Numbered from the stretch's first letter, positions 25,706 through 35,515 are shown. The stretch is 64,000 nucleotides of DNA from Streptomyces sp. NBC_00582 (GCF_036345155.1 NZ_CP107772.1:10478001-10542000), one strand, 5' to 3'. A program made the numbers and translations. The notes: generated by a model from the letters alone, not told the origin.

Positions 25706-27671
25706 GTTCCACGGTTCCTTCCAGCACGGCGACGCTGTGGACGCAGCGCGATCCATGGGCCGCGTCGAGCGGTTCGAGGGTGATCGTGCCGAGTTCGCAC
25801 TCGGCCGTCGCGCAGGGGCAGCGGGCCGCGAAACGGCAGCCCGTCGTCCCGGTCCATGTCGAGGGGTCGGCCACGGAGCCGCGGATCGTCGGAAGTTCGG
25901 CGTCGGACAGCGTGTCGCGGCCCGGCTGGCAGGCGATGAGCTGCTTGGTGTAGGGGTGGGCGGGCGTCGTCAGCAGGGTGTCGAGCGGCCCTTCCTCCAC
26001 CACCTGGCCCGCGTACATCACGATCGTGCGCCGGCACACCTGGGCCACCACGCCCCAGTCGTGGCTGACCAGCACCAGCGCCATGCCCGTCTCGGCCTGG
26101 AGGGTGCGCAGCAGTTCGAGGATGCCGGCCTGGACCGTCACGTCGAGGGCCGTCGTGGGCTCGTCCGCCACCAGGATTCGGGGCCGTCCGGCCAGTGCCC
26201 GTGCGATGGAGACGCGCTGCGCCATGCCGCCCGACATCTCGTGCGGGAACAGCCGGGCCGTCCGGGCCGGGTCGGGCAGCTGGACCATCTCCAGGAGTTC
26301 GAGGACCCGCGCGTGGACCGCCGCGCGGTCCGGACGGCCGTCCTCGTGGCGGCGCACCACCTCGGCGAGCAGGGCGCCGACCCGCATGGTGGGGTCGAGT
26401 GCCGTCATCGGCTCCTGCGAGACGTAGCCCACCGAGCCGCCGCGGTAGTCGGCGAGCTCCCTGCCCTCCAGGGCCAGCACGTCACGGCCGTCGAAGGTGA
26501 GGGAACCGTCCGTGATACGGCCGCCCATGCGCAGCAGCGCTCGCGCGACGGAGGTCTTGCCGCAGCCCGATTCGCCGACCAGGCCGACCGCGTCCCCCGG
26601 AGCGATGTCGAAGCTGACCCGGCTCGCGACGGCGACGTCCTGGCCGGAGCGGCGGTAGCTCACCGTCAGGTCGCGGACGGTCAGCAGGGCGTCACGGGTC
26701 GCTGGCGGGACGGTCGTGGCGGCGGGCCCGCCGGTGCCCGCCGGGGCCGCCTCGGTCCGGACGGCCGCCGCCGGCTTGAGCTTGATGGCCGGGGCCGCCT
26801 CGGCCCGCCCCCAGCTGCCGACGGTGGCGTCGCGGATGACGTCGCCGAGGACACCGAGGCAGAGGATGACGACACCGATCATGCCGCCGGAGATCAGCAG
26901 CAGTCGGGGGTCGCGGCTGAGCAACTGGGCGCCCTCGGCGACCATCGAACCCCAGGTGGGGTTGGGCGGCGTGGTACCGAAGCCCAGGTAGGCGAGGGCG
27001 ACGGTGAGTTGAAGGGCCATGCAGCACATCAAGGTGGCCTGGACGAGGATCGGTCCGAGGACCCGGCGGAAGACGTGGCGCGCGACGATCCTGCTCGTGG
27101 GCACACCCGCGACGCGGGACGCGTCCACGAAGAGTTCGCTCCGCATGGCGAGCACGGGCCCGCGGATGTTGCGGACCATGGGCGGGGCCAGCAGCAGTGC
27201 CAGGGCGATGAGCGCGATCGAGAAGTGGTCCTGGAAGACGGAGAGCACCACGAGCACCAGGATGATCACGGGGATCGCCATGCCGATCTCCACGGCGGTC
27301 ATGACCGCGCGGTCGAACCAGCGGCCCAGATAGCCGGCGAGCAGCCCCAGAGGTACGGCGACGGCGAGGGTGACGACCACGACGAGCAGGGCGTCACCGA
27401 GCGACACCAGGCCGCCGTGCAGCAGTCTGCTCAGGATGTCGCGTCCCAGCTCGTCGGTGCCCAGGGGGTGACTGCCGCTGGGCCCTTGGAGCGCCTGCGT
27501 CAGGTCCCCGGTGTTGGGAGGGGCCGAGGTGATCAGACCGGCCGCCAGACAGGCGCCCACCACGATCACCAGGATGGCCAGCGGGATGAACGTCGCCGGG
27601 CGCAGAAGAGTGCCCCGTAGTCGTCGGGCGCCGGAGCGACGCTCCTTCGCACCGTGGCCTGTCTCGCTCAT
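25695..27671 (-). CDS. Fused ABC permease and ATPase (DppC-DppD type)
   Basis: A 658-residue fusion. Residues about 25-290 are a DppC-like permease with a first membrane helix, the extracellular NTGDLTQALQGPSGSHPLGTDELGRD region and five further helices including the EAA-like loop. A Pro/Ala-rich linker (about 295-330) leads to a DppD-like ATPase with Walker A GESGCGKTS, signature MSGGMAQRVSIARAL, Walker B LVADEPTTALD and a C-terminal Cys-containing extension. It is the first gene of the leftward operon, divergent from the DppB-like gene. Such fusions occur in actinomycetes and guarantee 1:1 stoichiometry. Confidence 0.93.
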   Translation of the reverse strand: MSETGHGAKERRSGARRLRGTLLRPATFIPLAILVIVVGACLAAGLITSAPPNTGDLTQALQGPSGSHPLGTDELGRDILSRLLHGGLVSLGDALLVVVVTLAVAVPLGLLAGYLGRWFDRAVMTAVEIGMAIPVIILVLVVLSVFQDHFSIALIALALLLAPPMVRNIRGPVLAMRSELFVDASRVAGVPTSRIVARHVFRRVLGPILVQATLMCCMALQLTVALAYLGFGTTPPNPTWGSMVAEGAQLLSRDPRLLLISGGMIGVVILCLGVLGDVIRDATVGSWGRAEAAPAIKLKPAAAVRTEAAPAGTGGPAATTVPPATRDALLTVRDLTVSYRRSGQDVAVASRVSFDIAPGDAVGLVGESGCGKTSVARALLRMGGRITDGSLTFDGRDVLALEGRELADYRGGSVGYVSQEPMTALDPTMRVGALLAEVVRRHEDGRPDRAAVHARVLELLEMVQLPDPARTARLFPHEMSGGMAQRVSIARALAGRPRILVADEPTTALDVTVQAGILELLRTLQAETGMALVLVSHDWGVVAQVCRRTIVMYAGQVVEEGPLDTLLTTPAHPYTKQLIACQPGRDTLSDAELPTIRGSVADPSTWTGTTGCRFAARCPCATAECELGTITLEPLDAAHGSRCVHSVAVLEGTVEHAG

Positions 27672-27842
27672 GACGTCCGCCTCGACTTTCCGTCCTTAGT
27701 CGCTCGACCGTCATCGGTGACGGTTCCCAGATACCACCAGGCGACCGCCCCCGCCGGAACCCGTGCGCAGGGCAGGCGAAGCGATGGCAAGCATCAACGG
27801 CTGCGATAACCGGGCGGCGGTGTCCGTCCCTAGGGTGGGCAC
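27672..27842. promoter_or_regulatory. Divergent promoter region of the ABC transporter locus
   Basis: This 171-base gap separates the two transporter operons. TAGGGT (27831-27836) ends 6 bases before the ATG at 27843, and no ribosome site is present. That is the layout of a leaderless actinobacterial promoter. No convincing -35 was seen. GATGGCAAGCATC (27783-27795) is a short inverted repeat that may be an operator. Confidence 0.45.
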
Positions 27843-28835
27843 ATGGCTAACCTGCGGCTTGTCACCCTTCGGCGCGATCGACGGATGCATCCGATCCTGC
27901 GCCTCGCACTGCACCGGGCGCTCCTGGCGGCCGTGCTCGTACTCGTCGTCTCCGCGGTGACGTTCGTCCTGCTCTCGGTCGCCCCCGGCGATCCGGCGGC
28001 CACCCTGCTCGGCGGCTTCGCCACCCCGGCGAAGATCGCGCAGGTGCGGCGGGAACTGGGCCTCGAGAAGCCGTTGTGGCAGCAGTACTGGGACTGGCTC
28101 GACCAAGCGGCGCACGGCAGCCTGGGCTCGTCACTGGTCTCCCAGGAGGCGGTCTTTCCCGAGCTGATGGGCCGGCTGCCGGTCACCCTGTCGCTGGTCG
28201 TCGGCACGACGCTGGTGTCGGCCGTGGTCGGCGTGGGCGTCGGCGCGTTCAGCGCCGTGCGGGGTGGCCTGGTCGGGCGCTTCCTGGACGTGGTGTCGAT
28301 GCTGGGATTCGCCCTGCCGAGCTTCTGGCTCGGCCTGGTCCTGATGGAGCTCTTCGCGGTGCAGTGGGGGCTGCTGCCGGCGACCGGTTACGTGTCGTTC
28401 GGCGACTCCCCCCTGCTGTGGCTGCGCTCCCTGGTGCTGCCGGTGGCGACACTGTCGATCGGCGGTGTCACCGGCATCGCGAAACAGACGCGCGACGCCC
28501 TCCTGAGCGAGTGGGGCAAGGACTACGTCGACGCGCTGCGCGCCACCGGCCTGTCCGAACGGCGCATCCTGCTGCGCCACGCGCTGAAGAACGCCGCCAT
28601 CCCGATCGTCACCGTCGTCGGGGTCTACTTCGTCGGCATGCTCGGCGGCGCCGTCCTGGTCGAGAACATCTTCGCCATGCCCGGTCTCGGCAGCCTGGCC
28701 ACGTCGTCGACGGGTCAGGGGGACATCCCCGTCGTGCTCGGCATCGCGGTCCTGTTCTGCCTGATCGTGGTGCTGGTGAACTTCCTGGTCGACCTCGCCT
28801 ACGGCCTGCTCAACCCCCGGGCCCGTGCGGCCTGA
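27843..28835 (+). CDS. Oligopeptide-type ABC transporter permease (DppB-like)
   Basis: A 330-residue inner-membrane permease. It has an N-terminal helix (about 20-45) followed by the periplasmic-type loop with RRELGLEKPLWQQYWDWL, five further helices, and the cytoplasmic EAA-like loop DALRATGLSERRILLRHALKNA. It ends with FLVDLAYGLLNPRAR, typical of the family. It pairs with the permease half of the divergent fusion to form the translocation channel. No Shine-Dalgarno sequence is visible, in keeping with a leaderless message. Confidence 0.94.
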   Translation: MANLRLVTLRRDRRMHPILRLALHRALLAAVLVLVVSAVTFVLLSVAPGDPAATLLGGFATPAKIAQVRRELGLEKPLWQQYWDWLDQAAHGSLGSSLVSQEAVFPELMGRLPVTLSLVVGTTLVSAVVGVGVGAFSAVRGGLVGRFLDVVSMLGFALPSFWLGLVLMELFAVQWGLLPATGYVSFGDSPLLWLRSLVLPVATLSIGGVTGIAKQTRDALLSEWGKDYVDALRATGLSERRILLRHALKNAAIPIVTVVGVYFVGMLGGAVLVENIFAMPGLGSLATSSTGQGDIPVVLGIAVLFCLIVVLVNFLVDLAYGLLNPRARAA

Positions 28836-29081
28836 CCCGTCTTCGCTCCAGGGCTCCGGCCGCAGCGTCACCGCCGCGGACGGGGCCTTTCCCTGTACTG
28901 GGGGAGGCCCGCGGTCATCACAGGCCGCAATGCCTCCCATCGAGACGGTGTGGTTGCTGCGGTTCGACCCACGCTGCTGTGATCTGGGACACCGAGCCGA
29001 CGGCAGCGACGGACCGCTGCTCCGCGGCAGCGGCATCCCACCCACGCACACCGAGAACGAGCTCCGTGAAGGGAGCAATCC

Positions 29082-30686
29082 ATGGCTGAGGTCAACAAGC
29101 TTCGGCGGGGGCCGGCCAGCCTGTGTACGGCAGGAGCCCTCGTGGTCCTGACCGCCTGCTCGGGCAGTTCCACGCCCGGTGCCGGCGGGAGTTCCACGGC
29201 CGCCTCGAACCTCACCGACGCGACGAACGTCAAGCGCGGCGGCACGCTCACGATCGCTGAGTCCTCCCCGTTCCCGCTGGACCCGGCGCTGGCGTCCCCG
29301 CCGTTCGTGCTGGCCCCGGCCTACGACTCGCTGATCCACCAGAACGTCGACAACACCTACTCGCCCGACCTCGCCACGTCGTGGAGCATGAGCGACGGGA
29401 ACCGCCTCTTCAAGATGAAGCTGCGTGCGGGCGTCAAGTTCTCCGACGGCACTGCGATGACGCCCGCCACCGTCGTGGCCTCCCTGAAGCGGATCATCGA
29501 CACGCCTGGCCCCAACGGGTCAATCGGGCCGGTCAAGAGCGTCACCGCGGTCGGTGACGACGAGGTCGACGTGGCCTACTCCAAGGCGGTGCCGGAGAGC
29601 TTCGCGGTCAACTCCTTCAGCCAGGCGGCCAACTTCGGCATCATCGTCGGCCCGACCGGCACCGCGGACCCCGATACCCTCTCGAAGGCCTCGGACGGCG
29701 TGGGGCCGTACAAGCTGGACCCCTCGCAGTCCAACAGCTCCAAGACGACCTTCATACCGAACGACAACTACTTCAACCAGAAGGCGATCAAGTTCGACAA
29801 GGTCGTCGTCACCCAGATCCCCAACGCGACCGCACGAGTGAACGCGCTGCGCAGTGGCCAGGTCGACTACGCCTTCGACGTGGGCACCGCCAACGCCACC
29901 AGCGCCGAGTCCTCCGGACTCCAGGTCTCCCAGCACGGCTCCCTGCTGCCGTCCCTGGTGCTGGAGAACCGCGTCTCCGGGCCGCTGGCCAAACTGGAGG
30001 TGCGTCAGGCGATCGAGTACGCCGTCGATCGCACGACCATGATCGAGTCGCTGTTCAACGGGATCGGCACCGCGCAGAGCAGTGTCGGCATCAAGGGCCT
30101 CGGCGGCTACGACGAGAAGAACTCCGATCCCTACCCGTACAACGTGGCCAAGGCGAAGGCCCTGCTGAAGAAGGCCGGATATCCCAACGGTTTCACCATC
30201 AGCACACTCGACTTCGCTCAGCAGGACGTCAACGGGAGCCTCGCGCAGGCCTTCGCCAGCCAGCTCAAGGCCGTCGGCATCACGCTGAAGATCCACGTGA
30301 TCAGCACGGGCTTCACGCAGTTCCTGACCGCGATCTCGTCGAAGAAGTACGACGCCGTGGTCACCAACCTCCCGGGCAACGACATCTACACCGAGTACAA
30401 CCAGTTCCTCGGCAAGGGCACGGTGGGCAACGGCTTCGGCGTGGTGGACTCCACGGTCGAGCAGCTCATGACGGCGGCCGGCACGGCCTCCACCTCGGAG
30501 GAGGACTCCGCGATGCAGGCGATCACGAACCGGATCGACCAGCAGGCCTGGGTCGTCTCGGCCGGTGTCATCCCCACCATCGACCTCGCGGCGAAGAACC
30601 TCGTCAACATCGCGCCCGACGGCAGCCCCAACTCGCAGCCGTACGCCTTCGACCCGTCGGCCAAGTCCTCCTGGTACCTGAAGTGA
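29082..30686 (+). CDS. ABC transporter substrate-binding lipoprotein (SBP family 5)
   Basis: A 534-residue extracellular solute-binding protein. The lipobox is VLTAC with the lipidated Cys26. The family 5 signature appears near residue 100 (FKMKLRAGVKFSDGTAMTPATVVASLKR), and later EYAVDRTTMIESLFNG and KAKALLKKAGYPNGF are typical. GAAGGGAG precedes the ATG. Family 5 proteins bind peptides, nickel, opines or sugars. The catabolic genes that follow suggest a modified peptide-like, amine or aromatic conjugate ligand rather than nutrition peptides (inference). Confidence 0.94.
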   Translation: MAEVNKLRRGPASLCTAGALVVLTACSGSSTPGAGGSSTAASNLTDATNVKRGGTLTIAESSPFPLDPALASPPFVLAPAYDSLIHQNVDNTYSPDLATSWSMSDGNRLFKMKLRAGVKFSDGTAMTPATVVASLKRIIDTPGPNGSIGPVKSVTAVGDDEVDVAYSKAVPESFAVNSFSQAANFGIIVGPTGTADPDTLSKASDGVGPYKLDPSQSNSSKTTFIPNDNYFNQKAIKFDKVVVTQIPNATARVNALRSGQVDYAFDVGTANATSAESSGLQVSQHGSLLPSLVLENRVSGPLAKLEVRQAIEYAVDRTTMIESLFNGIGTAQSSVGIKGLGGYDEKNSDPYPYNVAKAKALLKKAGYPNGFTISTLDFAQQDVNGSLAQAFASQLKAVGITLKIHVISTGFTQFLTAISSKKYDAVVTNLPGNDIYTEYNQFLGKGTVGNGFGVVDSTVEQLMTAAGTASTSEEDSAMQAITNRIDQQAWVVSAGVIPTIDLAAKNLVNIAPDGSPNSQPYAFDPSAKSSWYLK

Positions 30687-30829
30687 CCGACCGTCAGCGC
30701 CCCTGACCTCCGGCCCGTTCCAGGTCTCCGGCCCAGCCCCCGCTGATCCCCGGCCGGTCCGAGGCTCCGGCAGCCGCCGCGGCCCCGGGCCGGCCACCGT
30801 CCGCCCCCCGAACCAAGGACTCGCCCACC

Positions 30830-32668
30830 ATGACCGACTCCCTCCAGGACCGCATCGAACTCGACGCGCTCGACGTGCGCGGCGGCGAGGTGCGCACCCT
30901 CCCGCGGACCACGCGGGTGCGTTCGCTGACCGTCGCCGACGGCGGGTCCCTGACCGCGCCCGAGGGCCACCACCTCACGGTGACCGTCGACGGCGTCGAG
31001 ACCGGCTCGAAGCTGCTCTCCACCTACGCGACGACGACCGCCGTCGCGCCGGGCACCTACCGCGGCGACGTGGTCGTCACGGTCACCGAGGACCACCCGG
31101 CCTCCGTCATGGACGCCCCCTTCCATCTGCGCCAGGCGGTCTACGTCGACGCCGACGGCGTCGTGGACGCCAAGTCCGTACCGTCCGCCGTACGCGGCGG
31201 CACCTACGACGGCCGCTCCGCCCGCGGCGTCACCGTCGCCTCCACCGGCGAGGCGTTCAACGGCTTCTACATCGCGGGCGGCGAGTACGAACTCACCGAC
31301 GCCACCTTCGACTTCGACGGCAACGGCCGAAGCGACTTCTCCGCCCAGGGCGCGGCCGTCGTCGCGAAGGGGCGCACGACCCGCCTCACCGTCGACGGCG
31401 CGACGATCCGCACCCGTGGCGCGGTGCGCGCCGGTGTCGTCGCCGACGACGGTGCTCGCGTGGTCGTGAAGAACTCCGTCATCACCACCACCGACGGCAC
31501 CCTGCCCGACGACTACGAGGACGTCCTCGGGCCGGGCATGATGACCGTGCCCTGGCCGCTCGGCCTGTCCGGCAACGTCCGCTCGGTCGTCACCCTCGGC
31601 GATCTGACCCGGGCCACCTATGTCGCCTGCTCCGTCACCTCCAGCAACTGGGGCGTGCTGGCCAGCGACGCGGTCGGCTCCAGCACCATGCTCGGCAACC
31701 TCGACGTTCCGCTGCGCCTGAGCGCCGTCAACGTGGACGCCGTCATCACCGGCAAGGACGGCTACGGCGCCTACGCCGACGTCAACGCCGTCGACACGTT
31801 CCTCGGCACCCGCTTCACCGGCGTCACCTACGGCCTTGTCCTCAGCGGCGGCTCGGTCACCCTCGGGGACAGCACACACGAGCGGGTCGCGCAGCTCGAC
31901 GCGGACCTGGAGACCGGCCTGAGCGGCGAGGAGATCGCCGCACTGCCCGAGCGGGCGAGCGTCATCGAGTCGCGACGGTTCGGGGCGCTCCTGCACCAGT
32001 TCCCGGGCAGCGTCCTCTCCGTCACCGGAGGCACCCGGATCTCCAGCGCCGGCACCGTCTTCCTCAACAAGGGCGTCAAGGCGGACATCACCGTCGACGG
32101 CTCGGGCGGTGCGCGGCTGGAGGCGGGGAACGGCGTGCTCTTCCAGTTCATGGACTCCGACGACCCGATCATCAACTCGGGCGACTTCGACGACGTACGC
32201 GCCGTGTACGCCCCGCCCACCGGCCCCGCTCGGCGCGACCCGCAGTGGGACGTCACCGAGGTGCACGACGACGACAGCGTCGCGCGGTTCACCGACATCG
32301 ACCTGCGCGGCGACTTCTACAACGGAGCCCGCGCCGGCCGGAACATCGCGCTGACGTTCACGCGGACCTCGCTGCACGGCGTGATCTCCGCCTCCGTGGC
32401 CGAGCACCGGGTGGCGGCGATCGGCCCCGAGCAGTACCGCGAGCTCGGCGAGGTCGACAACACCGCCGCCCCCGCCGTGAACAACGGTGTGATCGTCACC
32501 CTCGGCGCGGGGTCGAGCTGGACGGTCACCGGCACAAGCCACCTCACCGGGCTCGTCCTGGACGCGGACGCGACGCTCACCGCCGGCACCGTCACCGTCG
32601 ACGGTGTGCCGACCGAGCCGAAGCCCGGCACGTCGTACCACGGCGCGATCGAGATCACGACAGCCTGA
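30830..32668 (+). CDS. Beta-helix protein B, paralogue of the gene at 22815
   Basis: A 612-residue cytoplasmic protein with beta-helix-like short strands throughout. It opens with LTVADGGSLTAPEGHHLTVTVDGV and ends WTVTGTSHLTGLVLDADATL followed by VDGV, mirroring protein A. The middle shares LPDDY, TVPWPLGLSGN, NWGVLASD, GKDGYGAYAD and SRRFGALLH. Conserved Asp, Arg and His between the copies may mark an active site, but I cannot assign a reaction. It follows the substrate-binding protein gene by 143 bases and precedes the SDR gene by 73, so it is part of the rightward operon. Confidence 0.75.
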   Translation: MTDSLQDRIELDALDVRGGEVRTLPRTTRVRSLTVADGGSLTAPEGHHLTVTVDGVETGSKLLSTYATTTAVAPGTYRGDVVVTVTEDHPASVMDAPFHLRQAVYVDADGVVDAKSVPSAVRGGTYDGRSARGVTVASTGEAFNGFYIAGGEYELTDATFDFDGNGRSDFSAQGAAVVAKGRTTRLTVDGATIRTRGAVRAGVVADDGARVVVKNSVITTTDGTLPDDYEDVLGPGMMTVPWPLGLSGNVRSVVTLGDLTRATYVACSVTSSNWGVLASDAVGSSTMLGNLDVPLRLSAVNVDAVITGKDGYGAYADVNAVDTFLGTRFTGVTYGLVLSGGSVTLGDSTHERVAQLDADLETGLSGEEIAALPERASVIESRRFGALLHQFPGSVLSVTGGTRISSAGTVFLNKGVKADITVDGSGGARLEAGNGVLFQFMDSDDPIINSGDFDDVRAVYAPPTGPARRDPQWDVTEVHDDDSVARFTDIDLRGDFYNGARAGRNIALTFTRTSLHGVISASVAEHRVAAIGPEQYRELGEVDNTAAPAVNNGVIVTLGAGSSWTVTGTSHLTGLVLDADATLTAGTVTVDGVPTEPKPGTSYHGAIEITTA

Positions 32669-32741
32669 CCCGAGGCGCCCCACCCCCACACGAGACCTCG
32701 ACACACGCAGACATTCGGCACACGCAGACAGAGGAGCAACC

Positions 32742-33509
32742 ATGGCAGGCCGTCTGGACGGCAAGATCGCGCTCATCACCGGCATCGGCAGCGGGATGGG
32801 ACGGGAGGCGGCGCTGCGCTTCCTGCGGGAGGGCGCAAAGGTCGTCGGCTGCGACATCAAGGAGGAGGGCATCGCCGAGACGGTCCGCCTCGGCCGCGAG
32901 GCCGGTGGCGAGATCGACGGCTTCGCCCCGGTGAACCTCTCCGACGCCGCCGCCGCGGAGAAATGGGTGGAGGACGCGGCCGCGGTCTTCGGCGGAGTCG
33001 ACATCCTCTACAACAACGCCTCGCACCCGGTGTTCGGCCCGATCGACGAGATGCCGGTCGAGACCTGGGACTACGGCATCGCCAACGAACTCAACCTCGT
33101 CTTCTACACCACCCGCACCGCGTGGAAATACCTCAAGCGCAGTGGTGGCGTCGTCGTCAACATCGGCTCGATCGCCGGCACGCGCGGCGTGGAGTTCATG
33201 CCGCAGAACGTCCACGGCACCGCCAAGGCCGGCGTCATCAACCTCACCCAGCAACTCGCTGTCGAAGGCGCGCCGCACAAGATCCGCGCCGTCGCCGTCA
33301 GCCCCGGCTTCATCGTGACCCCGGCCACGGCCTGGCTGGTCGACAACGGCGACGACGCGTTCAAGAGCAACATCGCCCGCATCCCGCTGGGCCGTCCGGG
33401 CGCACCTGAGGACGTCGTGAGCGCGGCGGTCTTCCTCGCCTCCGACGAGGCGGCCTGGATCACCGGCGTCAACCTCGTCGTCGACGGGGGCGGCACTGTC
33501 CTGGGCTGA
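32742..33509 (+). CDS. SDR-family oxidoreductase with His in place of the catalytic Tyr
   Basis: A 255-residue short-chain dehydrogenase. The cofactor motif TGIGSGMG (13-20), the NNAS segment (91-94) and Ser143 are present. The usual YxxxK is HGTAK, with His158 at the Tyr position and Lys162 kept. The C-terminal VNLVVDGGG is normal. Asp38 at the end of the second strand suggests NAD preference. GAGGAG lies 6 bases before the ATG. If active, it needs another proton donor. Otherwise it may be a non-dehydrogenase member. It is followed 42 bases on by the dioxygenase-like gene. Confidence 0.9.
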   Translation: MAGRLDGKIALITGIGSGMGREAALRFLREGAKVVGCDIKEEGIAETVRLGREAGGEIDGFAPVNLSDAAAAEKWVEDAAAVFGGVDILYNNASHPVFGPIDEMPVETWDYGIANELNLVFYTTRTAWKYLKRSGGVVVNIGSIAGTRGVEFMPQNVHGTAKAGVINLTQQLAVEGAPHKIRAVAVSPGFIVTPATAWLVDNGDDAFKSNIARIPLGRPGAPEDVVSAAVFLASDEAAWITGVNLVVDGGGTVLG

Positions 33510-33551
33510 CCTGCGGCCCACCGAGCAGCGAGCGAAGGAACAGTCTGACCC

Positions 33552-34499
33552 ATGAGCCACCTCAACGAACACGGCATCACCCATCTGCGCCACGTCGACC
33601 TGGCCGTGCCCGACTACGAGACACAGCGGACCTTCTACAAGAAGGTCTGGGGCCTCACCGAGACGGGCACCGACGGTGACCTGTCGTACCTGGCGGCCGA
33701 GGGCTCGCCGGAGCAGTACGTCATCCGCCTGCGGAAGTCCGCCGACAAACGCCTCGACCTGATCGCCTTCGGCGCCGACAACGCCGCCTCGGTCGACGCC
33801 CTCGCCCAGCAGCTCGGCAGCCGCGGCGTCCAACTGGTCAGCGAGCCGGGCGAGTTGCAGACCGCGGGCGGCGGCTACGGCTTCCGCTTCTTCGACATCG
33901 ACGGACGCACGATCGAGATCAGCGCCGACGTCGAGACGCGCCGACACCGCGCGGTCGAGGAGGGCGAGTCCGTCCCCGTACGGCTCTCCCACGCGGTGAT
34001 GAACAGCACCGACCCCAACAAGACGCGAGACTTCTACGCCGACGTCCTCGGCTTCAAGCTGTCGGACACGCTCTGGGGCGAGCACATGGGCGAGATGATG
34101 CACTTCATGCGGTGCAACGACTGGCACCACAGCCTCGCCATCGCCCGCGGCCCGCACACGTCCGTGCACCACGTCTCCTTCGAACTGCGCGGCCTGGACG
34201 AGTACATGAGGGCCACCGGACGGGCCATGCGCGCCGGTACGAAGAAGATCTGGGGGCCGGGCCGGCACAACGCCGGCAACAACACCTTCAGCTACTTCCT
34301 CGACCCCAGCGGCAACACGATGGAGTACACCACCGAGCTGGCCCGGCTCGACTCCGACATATGGCACCCGCAGGTGTTCGACATCGCCGACCCCGACACG
34401 CAGGACCTGTGGGGCACGGCGGACCCGATGAGCGAGATCATCGCTCGGGACAGCTTCAACGACCCCGACAGCGGCGTGTTCGTCGCCCCGCCGGTATGA
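33552..34499 (+). CDS. Extradiol-dioxygenase-like VOC protein
   Basis: A 315-residue two-domain VOC protein with the size and layout of type I extradiol (catechol 2,3-) dioxygenases. The second domain keeps all three expected Fe ligands: His147 in RLSHAVMN, His207 in VHHVSFEL and Glu258 in NTMEYTTEL. These enzymes cleave catechol-type rings next to the diol with O2. AAGGA lies upstream of the ATG, and its stop overlaps the next SDR gene. It implies that the pathway of this operon passes through a dihydroxylated ring. Confidence 0.88.
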   Translation: MSHLNEHGITHLRHVDLAVPDYETQRTFYKKVWGLTETGTDGDLSYLAAEGSPEQYVIRLRKSADKRLDLIAFGADNAASVDALAQQLGSRGVQLVSEPGELQTAGGGYGFRFFDIDGRTIEISADVETRRHRAVEEGESVPVRLSHAVMNSTDPNKTRDFYADVLGFKLSDTLWGEHMGEMMHFMRCNDWHHSLAIARGPHTSVHHVSFELRGLDEYMRATGRAMRAGTKKIWGPGRHNAGNNTFSYFLDPSGNTMEYTTELARLDSDIWHPQVFDIADPDTQDLWGTADPMSEIIARDSFNDPDSGVFVAPPV

Positions 34500-35287
34500 G
34501 CCCCGTGAACCCGGCCGCGAGTGGCCGGCTGGCCGGCAAGGTCGTCGTCGTCACCGGAGCCGCGCGCGGCCAGGGGGCCGCCGAGACCGAGGCGCTCGCC
34601 GCCGAAGGCGCGCACGTCATCGCCACCGATGTCCTCGACTTCGAGTACGCCGGTGGCGACCGGCCGGGCGGCGGCAGCGTCACCCAGCTCCGCCACGACG
34701 TCACCGACGCGGCCGGCTGGGCCGAGCTGGCGGAGTTCGCCGGTGAGCGGTACGGCCGCGTCGACGCGCTGGTCAACAACGCGGGAGTGGCGGCCCGCGA
34801 GCGGATCCCGCATGTGTCGGCCGAGGCGTGGGAGCGCACGTTCGCCATCAACGTGACCGGCCCCCTGCTGGGCATCCAGGCGCTTGTGCCGCTGATGGCG
34901 CCGGGCTCCAGCATCGTCAACATCTGCTCCGTCGCCGCGGTGTCGGGGCACGCGGCGGCGGCGTACACGGCGAGCAAGTGGGCGCTGCGCGGGCTCACCC
35001 GCTCCGCCTCGCTGGAGCTCGGCGAGCATGGAATCCGGGTCAACGCGGTCATGCCGGGGCTGATCGACACCCCGCTGATGGCCTCGGCGCCGCCCGCGTT
35101 CCAGACCGCCGCGGTCGCGGAGATTCCCCTGGGCAGGGTGGGGGTTCCCGCCGACATCGCCCCGACGATCGTCTTCCTCGTCTCGGACGACTCCGCCTAC
35201 TACAACGGCGCCGAGCTGGTGATCGACGGCGGCATGACCGCCCATGTGTCGCACAAGCACATCGCGGACGCCACGCGCCCGTCCTGA
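34496..35287 (+). CDS. SDR-family oxidoreductase
   Basis: A 263-residue classical SDR. It has TGAARGQG for the dinucleotide, NNAG near residue 90, Ser in ICSVAAVSG, and the catalytic Tyr and Lys in YTASK, and ends with ELVIDGGM. Asp after the second strand (ATDVLDF) suggests NAD(H). It is coupled to the dioxygenase-like gene by an ATGA overlap. It probably oxidises an alcohol or dihydrodiol intermediate. The last 20 residues (HVSHKHIADATRPS) extend beyond the usual C-terminus. Confidence 0.93.
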   Translation: MSPVNPAASGRLAGKVVVVTGAARGQGAAETEALAAEGAHVIATDVLDFEYAGGDRPGGGSVTQLRHDVTDAAGWAELAEFAGERYGRVDALVNNAGVAARERIPHVSAEAWERTFAINVTGPLLGIQALVPLMAPGSSIVNICSVAAVSGHAAAAYTASKWALRGLTRSASLELGEHGIRVNAVMPGLIDTPLMASAPPAFQTAAVAEIPLGRVGVPADIAPTIVFLVSDDSAYYNGAELVIDGGMTAHVSHKHIADATRPS

Positions 35288-35515
35288 ATGCCGGACGAGC
35301 GCGGGCGGTGGGACGCACCGCGGTCGACGCCGTACACGCGTTGACCGCGCCGTCGGGGTCCCCTGCGCCCGGTACGACGCGCCGGCTTTCCGCCGACCCC
35401 CGTACGCGGCACGCGGCTCGGTCGTACACCTCGTCGTCCATGGCGCGTCCGACCAGCCCGTCGATACCTCGCATCACGACGGTACGGGTTCCGGGCGCAC
35501 ACCACCGACGGCAGA

